From contig VYCZ01000020.1 in assembly GCA_009843675.1 (NCBI GenBank), positions 1 to 8,305 of the forward strand: 8,305 nt of DNA. Direction: 5' to 3'. Shown one piece after another: positions 1 through 5,588 of this stretch (within the stretch, counting starts at the first letter, position 1; every line of letters begins with the position of its first letter). The translations under genes and the position numbers were made by a program. The notes beneath the pieces are model-generated. The model had not been told where the DNA came from and made no database searches. It saw nothing but the letters and a program-made list of their open reading frames with translations. The stretch comes from Gammaproteobacteria bacterium. Its GTDB lineage: Bacteria > Pseudomonadota > Gammaproteobacteria > Eutrophobiales > Eutrophobiaceae.

Positions 1-55
1 GAAAAAAGTCCAGCGCCAGATAGACGAAATGATCAAGGAGGGCAAGGAACGTCGG

Positions 56-163
56 AAGGAATACGAAGAGAGACAGAAAGAACAGCAGAAGGAATACGAA
101 GAGAGGCAGAAAGAACAGCAGAAGGAATACGAAGAGAGGCAGAAAGAATACGAGCAAAGGCAC
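56..163 (+). repeat. 33-bp tandem repeat encoding an 11-residue coiled-coil unit
   Basis: Two full in-frame copies (56-88 and 89-121) and a 21-base partial copy (122-142) encode KEYEERQKEQQ. They are followed by the shorter seven-residue unit KEYEQRH (143-163), and KEYDRK starts a further one. The full copies are almost identical at the DNA level, differing visibly at the AGA/AGG Arg codon. Eleven- and seven-residue periods are the hendecad and heptad spacings of coiled coils, so this is probably a rod whose length varies by slippage or unequal recombination. Confidence 0.8.
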
Positions 164-230
164 AAAGAATACGACCGGAAATTCGGTGACCTGAGCAATC
201 GCTGGGGCAGGTTTGTCTAAAGCCTGGTGG

Positions 231-236
231 AAGGAG
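231..236 (+). promoter_or_regulatory. Shine-Dalgarno-like AAGGAG after the premature stop
   Basis: AAGGAG lies 5 bases before an in-frame GTG (242-244) and 11 bases before an in-frame ATG (248-250), and 10 bases past the TAA at 218-220. That is good geometry for re-initiation. The same bases also encode part of Glu-Gly-Asp in the ancestral frame, so the match may be chance. Confidence 0.4.
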
Positions 237-241
237 ACCTC

Positions 242-607
242 GTGGCAATGTTACGGGAAAAAAACATCGAGGTAGAGACAATTGCAGAGCGCGTAAGAGG
301 GAAACGTAACGGCGAGCATTTTGAGTTTGACATCGTGGCGGTGAACGGGGAAGAAGTGGTCGTTGTGGAGGTAAAGAGCACGTTGCGCGCTGAGGACATC
401 AAGCATTTTCTGGACAGGCTGGAGAATTTCACGAGATGGTCGCCGCTGTACAAAGGGAAAAAAGTATACGGCGCGGTGGCGTATTTGCAGGTCGTGCAGT
501 CAGCGGAAATCTACGCGGAACGCCAAGGGTTGTTCGTCATCCGCGCTACCGGTGACAGTGCCAGCATTATCAACCGGGATGGCTTTTTGCCCAAGACGTT
601 CCACTGA
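242..607 (+). CDS. Possible separately translated PD-(D/E)XK nuclease-like domain (3' part of the broken gene)
   Basis: The frame downstream of the stop is intact for about 120 residues and ends at the TGA at 605-607. It holds the whole nuclease-like core: Asp in FEFDIV, then the strand VVVVEVK giving Glu-x-Lys, then a helix (AEDIKHFLDRLENF), a KGKKVYGAVAYL strand and the closing QGLFVIRATGDSASI segment. The frame is open up to a GTG at 227, but I chose the GTG at 242 because AAGGAG lies 5 bases upstream; the ATG at 248 is another candidate. Without the coiled coil it would be a free, minimal nuclease-like domain. Intact core residues suggest the break is recent or the half is still used. The DNA or RNA target is unknown. 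Confidence 0.45.
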   Translation: MAMLREKNIEVETIAERVRGKRNGEHFEFDIVAVNGEEVVVVEVKSTLRAEDIKHFLDRLENFTRWSPLYKGKKVYGAVAYLQVVQSAEIYAERQGLFVIRATGDSASIINRDGFLPKTFH

Positions 608-667
608 CGCGCTTCCGTCCGTCTGCCCGGTCCGATAGACAGTGGTTTGAAAGGATAGCGGCGGCTC

Positions 668-2797
668 TTACAACGCTTGCCGGATGATATCGCAGATCCT
701 GCCTTGCGCTTCCTCCTCAAGGTACGGATGCATGGGCAGGCTCAACACCTGCGCGCACAGGCGCTCGGAAACGGCCAGGTCAGGCGCATGGGGATAGTCT
801 TTGTAGGCGGTCTGCCGGTGCAGGGGCGCGGGGTAATAGACCGCGCTGGGGATGCCCTGGCGTTTCAGTTCCTGCGCTATCGCGTCGCGTTCACCTGATT
901 GTATCGTGTATTGCGCCCAGACGGAGGTAGAACCAGCCCGCAGCGCCGGGGTGACGACCAGTTCCTCCAGCAGTTCGCCGTATCCTTGCGCAACCCGGTT
1001 GCGCAGGGCGATCTCTTCCTCGAATATCGGGAGTTTTTCCAGCAGTATCGCCGCCTGGATGGTGTCCAGCCTGCCGTTGAGGCCGATGTGCACATTGTCG
1101 TACTTGTGCGCGCCCTTGCCGTGCACCCGCAGGCTTCTCAGCCTGTCCGCAAGTTCATCATCATCCGTGAACAGGGCGCCGCCGTCACCGTAACAACCCA
1201 GGGGCTTGGCCGGGAAGAAACTGGTGGCGGTCACTTCTGCCAGGGTCCCGACCCGGTTGCCGTCCAGGCGCGCGCCGAAGCTCTGGGCGGCATCGGCGAT
1301 GACGAACAACCCGCGCTCCCGGGCATAAGCATTTATTTCCGCGTAGTCGCACGGCTGACCGAACAGGTCCACGGGGATAATGCCCTTCGGCGCGAGTCCG
1401 GTCCGGGTTGCCGTCTCCAGCGCGGCATCCAGGCTTGCCAGGTTCAGCAGGAAACTGTCCGGTTCGACGTCCACGAATACCGGTGTTGCCCCCAGCAGCG
1501 CGACTGACTCCGCGGTGGCGACAAAAGTAAACGCCGGGACAAAAACAGCGTCGCCGGGGCCTGTTCCCTTGGCCATCAGGGCCATGACCAGCGCATCTGT
1601 ACCGCTGGCGCAGCTTATGACGTGCCGGGCGCCGCAGAAGCGGGCAAGCTGTTGCTCCAGTTCGTGCACTTCCGGACCCAGGATGTATTGGCCATGATCC
1701 AGTACTTTTTGAATTGCCTGTGGTATCTTCCCGCCCAATCGTCGCTGTTGTGCACTGAGATCAACGAAAGCCGTTTTATTCAGCGCCGGATTTGTACTGT
1801 TTGCCGACTGGTAAGCTTGATTCGCACGGATATCCTGTTCCGATGCCTGCAACACTTTCAGCACGCGTATCCCCTCGTCAGCATCGGTACGGCAGCTTGC
1901 ATTTCCCGTAACGCAGTCCAGGAAGTGTTCCAACTCCTGGCGCAACGGCTCAACCGGGGTCACGGCAATTGCCTCGGCTTCAGCCCTGCCGAGTCCGTGC
2001 AGGCTGTTTTCGTCGGGATGATTGTGTCTGTAAATTATTAATTTCTGCTCCCATTCCCGGGTGTCGTTAAAAATCGCCATGCCTTCGTCACCCACGACAA
2101 CCAGTTCCTGCACCTTGTAAGGGTGCAGCCAGGAAACAAACACATGGGCATTCACATCACCCGGGAATGACAGGTAGATCGCGGCCACGTCGGCAAACTG
2201 CGAATGCAGGAAAAACCCGCCTATGGCGGAAATCCTGTCCGGCTCGTCATCCACAAGCGACAGGATCATGGAAGCGTCATGGGGAACAAAGCTCCAGAGA
2301 ATATTATCTTCACTCCTGGCTTTACCCTGGTTCGAGCGATGTGAATAGATATTGCGCAACCGTCCCAGTTCGCCCTGTGCGACCAGTTCCTTCAGCCTGA
2401 TAAACGCAGGGTGGTACTGCAGGACGTGCCCCACCATCAGCACACGCGCCTGTTGCTTCGACAACCGTTTTAATTTCTCTGCAGTACCGACATCCAGGGC
2501 GACGGGCTTCTCCACGAACACGTGTTTTCCCGCCAGTAATGCTTTCTCTGTGATTGCAGAATGAGTTTCTGCCGGTGTGGCTATGGCCACCGCGTCGATA
2601 TCCGTATCCCCAAGCACGTCCTCGATCGTGTTCGTCCTTGCCTTGTACTGGTCGCTCAATCGCCGTGCCTGATCCGGATTTTCGTCGCAAACGGCAGCCA
2701 GGACGCCGAGGTCGGAAAAATTACGCACCAGGTTGCTACCCCAGTGACCACAGCCTATAACGGCTACCTGCGCCCGCGCCTGTTCAGCCAATCTCAT
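668..2797 (-). CDS. Fused Gfo/Idh/MocA sugar-nucleotide oxidoreductase and DegT/DnrJ/EryC1/StrS aminotransferase (WbpB-WbpE-like)
   Basis: This single 709-residue frame carries two complete enzymes. Residues about 9-325 are a Gfo/Idh/MocA oxidoreductase, with the NAD-binding GCGHWG (15-20), the catalytic-type EKP (96-98, Lys97) and a PHD motif (172-174) in the sugar-binding domain. A short polar linker (about 328-341) leads to an aminotransferase (about 343-709). It begins FVDLSAQQRRL, as stand-alone members do, and has ADAAQSFGA (501-509) and SFFPAKPLGCYGDGGA (526-541), where Lys531 should hold PLP. In the WbpB/WbpE route, UDP-GlcNAcA is oxidised at C3 and the 3-keto product is aminated to UDP-GlcNAc3NA; a fusion would pass on the unstable keto intermediate. 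It is the last gene of the operon, 34 bases after ugd. The start has only a weak ribosome-binding site. Family membership is clear; the exact substrate is inferred from the neighbouring dehydrogenases. Confidence 0.9.
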   Translation of the reverse strand: MRLAEQARAQVAVIGCGHWGSNLVRNFSDLGVLAAVCDENPDQARRLSDQYKARTNTIEDVLGDTDIDAVAIATPAETHSAITEKALLAGKHVFVEKPVALDVGTAEKLKRLSKQQARVLMVGHVLQYHPAFIRLKELVAQGELGRLRNIYSHRSNQGKARSEDNILWSFVPHDASMILSLVDDEPDRISAIGGFFLHSQFADVAAIYLSFPGDVNAHVFVSWLHPYKVQELVVVGDEGMAIFNDTREWEQKLIIYRHNHPDENSLHGLGRAEAEAIAVTPVEPLRQELEHFLDCVTGNASCRTDADEGIRVLKVLQASEQDIRANQAYQSANSTNPALNKTAFVDLSAQQRRLGGKIPQAIQKVLDHGQYILGPEVHELEQQLARFCGARHVISCASGTDALVMALMAKGTGPGDAVFVPAFTFVATAESVALLGATPVFVDVEPDSFLLNLASLDAALETATRTGLAPKGIIPVDLFGQPCDYAEINAYARERGLFVIADAAQSFGARLDGNRVGTLAEVTATSFFPAKPLGCYGDGGALFTDDDELADRLRSLRVHGKGAHKYDNVHIGLNGRLDTIQAAILLEKLPIFEEEIALRNRVAQGYGELLEELVVTPALRAGSTSVWAQYTIQSGERDAIAQELKRQGIPSAVYYPAPLHRQTAYKDYPHAPDLAVSERLCAQVLSLPMHPYLEEEAQGRICDIIRQAL

Positions 2798-2831
2798 TGA
2801 TATCCATCGCCAACCATACTGAAGAGGTGCG

Positions 2832-4136
2832 CTAACGCCCTACGCAGTGATAATCAAAGCCTGCTGCGCGCATCAACTCCGGTTCATAGACATTGCGCAG
2901 GTCGAGGAACACGTTGCCGCGCATGAGTTCGCTGACCCTGGCCAGGTCCATGCCGCGGTAGGCATTCCATTCCGTCAGCAACACCACCGCGTCCGCGTCG
3001 GCCAGGGCCGCGTAGATATCATCGAAATACATCACGGATTCGGGCAGCATGGCCCTGGCCTCGGACATGGCCTGGGGGTCGTGCGCGTGCACCCTGACCC
3101 CGTTCTCGATCAGCTTGGGCAGGATGGACAGCGCCGGGGCATCGCGCATATCGCCCGTTTCCGGCTTGAAGGCCAAGCCCAGCACCGCGAGGGTCCTGCC
3201 GCTTTCGCTGCCGCCCAGGGCGCCGCGGATCTTGTTGATCATGCGCTCCTTCTGCGCTTCGTTCACCTGCATCACCGCCTCCACGATGCGGCTGGTCACG
3301 TTGTTTTCCTGGGCGATACGCACCAGCGCCCGGGTATCCTTGGGGAGGCAGGGACCGCCGTAACCGGGTCCCGGCTGCAGGAACTTACTGCCGATGCGCC
3401 CGTCCAGCCCGATCCCCCGGGCAACGGCGAGGACGTCGGCGTTCACGGCTTCGCACAGGGCCGACATCTCGTTGATGAAACTGATCTTGGTGGCCAGGAA
3501 CGCGTTGGCCGCGTATTTGATCAGCTCGGCGCTTTCAAGATCGGTCACCACCATGGGCGTCTCAATGAGGTTGAGGGGCTGGTACAACTCGCGCAGCGCC
3601 TGCTCCGCCCGCTCCGTCTCGACGCCGATGACGACCCGGTCCGGCCGCATGAAGTCCGACAGCGCCGCGCCTTCACGCAGAAACTCGGGGTTGGAAGCGA
3701 CCTCGAAATCGGCCTCGGGATTTTCCTCCATGACGATGCGCCTGACGTTGCGCGCGGTGCCCACCGGCACCGTGGATTTGTCCACTATCACGGTGTAGCC
3801 CCGCAACCAGGGCGCGAGTTCCCGCACTGCCTGGTATACGAATTTCAGGTCGGCATGGCCGTCCCCGGGCCGGGACGGCGTGCCGACCGCGATAAACACC
3901 AGGTCGCACTCCCCAATTGCCTCGTCATAACCGTCCCGGAACGCGATCCTGCCCTGTTCCAGGTTTTTGCGTATGAGGTCAGCCAGCCCCGGCTCATAGA
4001 TGGGTACATCCCCATCATTGAGCTTGCGAATCCGTTCGCTGTTACTGTCGATGCAGGTAACGCTGGCGCCGAATTCAGCAAAGCAGGCGCCGGAAACCAG
4101 CCCCACGTAACCGGCGCCGACCATGGCGACGTTCAT
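2832..4136 (-). CDS. ugd: UDP-glucose 6-dehydrogenase
   Basis: This cytoplasmic NAD-dependent enzyme oxidises UDP-glucose twice to UDP-glucuronic acid. The 434 residues match the usual bacterial length. The N-terminal Rossmann motif is GAGYVG (7-12), followed by VGTPS (84-88) and DKSTVPVGT (119-127). NPEFLREG (149-156) and the helix ELIKYAANAFLATK (204-217, with Lys207 and Asn211) belong to the active site. PGPGYGGPCLPKD (255-267) contains the catalytic thioester cysteine, Cys263. The C-terminal UDP-binding domain includes LGLAFKPETGDMRDAP. The ATG at 4136 has an AGGTGA Shine-Dalgarno 6 bases upstream (4143-4148 on the plus strand) and lies 19 bases after the upstream dehydrogenase gene, so the two are co-transcribed. 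The MNVAMVGAGYVGLVSG start and NPEFLREG type favour UDP-glucose over an N-acetylhexosamine substrate. UDP-GlcA could serve as a monomer itself or feed other uronic acids. Confidence 0.93.
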   Translation of the reverse strand: MNVAMVGAGYVGLVSGACFAEFGASVTCIDSNSERIRKLNDGDVPIYEPGLADLIRKNLEQGRIAFRDGYDEAIGECDLVFIAVGTPSRPGDGHADLKFVYQAVRELAPWLRGYTVIVDKSTVPVGTARNVRRIVMEENPEADFEVASNPEFLREGAALSDFMRPDRVVIGVETERAEQALRELYQPLNLIETPMVVTDLESAELIKYAANAFLATKISFINEMSALCEAVNADVLAVARGIGLDGRIGSKFLQPGPGYGGPCLPKDTRALVRIAQENNVTSRIVEAVMQVNEAQKERMINKIRGALGGSESGRTLAVLGLAFKPETGDMRDAPALSILPKLIENGVRVHAHDPQAMSEARAMLPESVMYFDDIYAALADADAVVLLTEWNAYRGMDLARVSELMRGNVFLDLRNVYEPELMRAAGFDYHCVGR

Positions 4137-4155
4137 GGTCTATCACCTGTTACCG

Positions 4156-5442
4156 TCACAGCCTTATCACCCGGATGCCGGCCGGCGCTGTGTCCCGGCC
4201 CAGCCTGCCCCTGACGTCATAGACGATCCCGCTTTGTCCCTTGAGCAGGCTGCGGATCCAGTCCCAGCCCTTGTCCAGGTAAACGGCATGGGGGACGGCG
4301 AGGACCACGGCATCAGCCGGCTGCAGCGATTGCAGGTCAACCAGTTCAAGCTGGTATTCATCCCGGACCCTGTCCGGGTCAGCATGCGCGTCATTGACCT
4401 GTACCGGCGCGTTATACTGTTTCAGTTCATTAATGATATCTATGACCCGGGTATTGCGGGTATCGCCCACGTCTTCCTTGAACGTCAGTCCCAGCACGGT
4501 TACCAGGCTGCTTTCGGGCGAAGACCCGGCCTGCAGCAGCGCTTTCACGACTTGCGCGGCAATAAAGTTGCCCAGGCCGTCATTGATGTTGCGCGCGGTC
4601 AGGATCAGGTCGGGGATATAGCCGCTCCTGGCCGCCCGGTAGGCCATGTAATACGGGTCGATGCCGATGCAGTGGCCGCCTACCAGGCCGGGCGAGAAAC
4701 GCAGGAAATTCCACTTGGTAGCGGCTGCGTCCAGCACGTCATTGGTGTCGATGTCCAGCTTGTCGAATATCAGCGCCAACTGGTTCATCAGCGCGATATT
4801 GACATCCCGCTGGATGTTTTCCACGACTTTGGTCGCCTCCGCGACCTTGATGGAGGACGCCTCGTAAACGCCTGCCGTGATCACGCTTTCGTAGACCTGC
4901 GTGATGACCTCAAGCGCCGCGCGATCCTGTGCCGACACGATTTTCACGATACTGGTGAATGTATGCTCCCTGTCGCCCGGGTTGATGCGTTCCGGAGAAT
5001 ATCCCAGGTGGAAGTCCCGCCCGCATACCAGGCCCGATTCCCGTTCCAGTATCGGCGCGCAGATCTCTTCGGTAGCGCCCGGATAAACCGTGGATTCATA
5101 GACGATGATGTCGCCCTTGCCGAGCACGCGTCCCAGGGTCGCGGAAGCGGCAGTCAATGGTTCCATGTCCGGGTTTTTCGCGTCGTTGATCGGAGTCGGC
5201 ACGGCCACGATGTGAAAGTCGGCCTGTTCCAGTTGCCTGCTGTCCGTGGTGAAGGCTATATGGGCCGCCGCCAGTTCGTCCGGGGCAATCTCCCCGGTGC
5301 TGTCCTGCCCTTCTCCCAGTTCCGCGATGCGCCGCTCATCGATATCGTACCCGATCACCTCGCCCAGGCGGCCGAACGCAACGGCCACGGGCAGGCCGAC
5401 GTAGCCCATGCCGATGACGGAGATTTTCCTGTTCCTGTTCAT
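4156..5442 (-). CDS. UDP-N-acetyl-D-glucosamine/galactosamine 6-dehydrogenase, TviB/WbpA/WbpO family
   Basis: This nucleotide-sugar dehydrogenase converts UDP-GlcNAc (or UDP-GalNAc) to the 6-carboxylate. Numbered from the ATG at 5442, it is 428 residues long. It has the Rossmann motif GMGYVG (11-16), VPTPIND (81-87), YESTVYPGATEE (115-126), the family-typical YSPERINPGD (148-157), the helix VAEATKVVENIQRD (200-213) and LVGGHCIGIDPYYM (253-266) with catalytic Cys258. YSPERINPGD and GGHCIGIDPYY separate it from ugd and place it with TviB/VipA, WbpA and WbpO. The frame stays open up to a TTG at 5541, but those 33 extra residues precede the conserved MNRNRKISVIGMG start and are unlike a dehydrogenase, so I used 5442. 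No strong Shine-Dalgarno is visible at either position. First gene of the operon, it would supply the substrate for the oxidoreductase-aminotransferase fusion. GlcNAc against GalNAc cannot be decided here. Confidence 0.9.
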   Translation of the reverse strand: MNRNRKISVIGMGYVGLPVAVAFGRLGEVIGYDIDERRIAELGEGQDSTGEIAPDELAAAHIAFTTDSRQLEQADFHIVAVPTPINDAKNPDMEPLTAASATLGRVLGKGDIIVYESTVYPGATEEICAPILERESGLVCGRDFHLGYSPERINPGDREHTFTSIVKIVSAQDRAALEVITQVYESVITAGVYEASSIKVAEATKVVENIQRDVNIALMNQLALIFDKLDIDTNDVLDAAATKWNFLRFSPGLVGGHCIGIDPYYMAYRAARSGYIPDLILTARNINDGLGNFIAAQVVKALLQAGSSPESSLVTVLGLTFKEDVGDTRNTRVIDIINELKQYNAPVQVNDAHADPDRVRDEYQLELVDLQSLQPADAVVLAVPHAVYLDKGWDWIRSLLKGQSGIVYDVRGRLGRDTAPAGIRVIRL

Positions 5443-5588
5443 GAGGTGGAGGGACATATTACAGGAAAACGGGAACCCTGTAGAAATCTGGCCTGCCCCC
5501 TGCCGATCAAACAATGCTAATATGGATTCACAGGTTGACAAGTTACCTGGTCATTTTCCAGCAGAATATACTCATATGAAGGATACAC
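5443..5588. promoter_or_regulatory. Divergent intergenic region between the sugar-nucleotide operon and the RTX protease
   Basis: These 146 bases are the only non-coding space between the two transcription units and must hold the promoters of at least one of them. Plus strand: TGC directly followed by TAATAT (5515-5523) resembles an extended -10, giving a leader of about 60 bases. Minus strand: TTGTCA (5541 down to 5536), a 16-base spacer and TAGCAT (5519 down to 5514) resemble a sigma70 promoter. The two candidate -10 boxes overlap. Each -10 matches consensus at only four of six positions, so the exact sites are tentative. Confidence 0.35.
5578..5583 (+). promoter_or_regulatory. Shine-Dalgarno GAAGGA for the RTX protease
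   Basis: GAAGGA lies 5 bases before GTG 5589-5591 and fixes this non-ATG start. The ATG at 5576 is in another frame and ends after a few codons. Confidence 0.6.

Larger units (their letters stand above)
2..607 (+). pseudogene. Coiled-coil plus PD-(D/E)XK nuclease-like protein, 5'-truncated by window edge and broken by an in-frame stop
   Basis: One reading frame runs from base 2 to the TGA at 605-607 and is interrupted only by a TAA at 218-220. The part before the stop is a highly charged Lys/Glu/Gln/Tyr-rich coiled coil that ends in the motif RKFGDLSNRWGRFV. The part after it continues in the same frame with SLVEGDLVAML and a compact alpha/beta domain containing FEFDIV, then VVVVEVK, which fits the D...ExK active-site core of PD-(D/E)XK nucleases. 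From memory, uncharacterised proteins of this architecture (DUF3782-like) read WGRFVESLVEGD straight through, so the TAA sits where a GAA Glu codon is expected. A single G-to-T change explains the break. The gene starts left of the window, since the frame is open to the edge (KKVQRQIDEM). Its function is unknown; a DNA-end or defence nuclease is possible. A sequencing error at the stop, or two separately translated halves, are the alternatives. Confidence 0.7.

Noticed and set aside
56..163. CRISPR-like array at the 33-bp repeats
   Set aside because: The repeats are directly adjacent, in frame and without spacers. They encode a coiled coil.
608..667. Terminator between the convergent nuclease-like gene and the operon end
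   Set aside because: Only a 4-base stem (GTCT/AGAC) with a large loop and no T-run was found, so no intrinsic terminator is supported.
2847..4214. Long plus-strand open frame of 455 codons opposite ugd
   Set aside because: The translation is rich in His, Gln and Arg with no domain, and it mirrors the opposite strand of a clear dehydrogenase. It is a by-product of GC-rich codon usage.
4123..5520. Long plus-strand open frame of 465 codons opposite the TviB-like gene
   Set aside because: It is antisense to a strongly supported gene, has no recognisable motif, and has low-complexity shadow composition.
5443..5541. N-terminal extension of the TviB-like dehydrogenase to a TTG at 5541
   Set aside because: The 33 extra residues are not typical of the family, which starts just before the Rossmann motif. 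The extension would also cover the whole candidate promoter.
5567..5572. TATACT as the -10 box of the protease gene
   Set aside because: It would start transcription inside the Shine-Dalgarno, leaving almost no leader, and the TTGACA at 5535-5540 is 26 bases away, which is too far.
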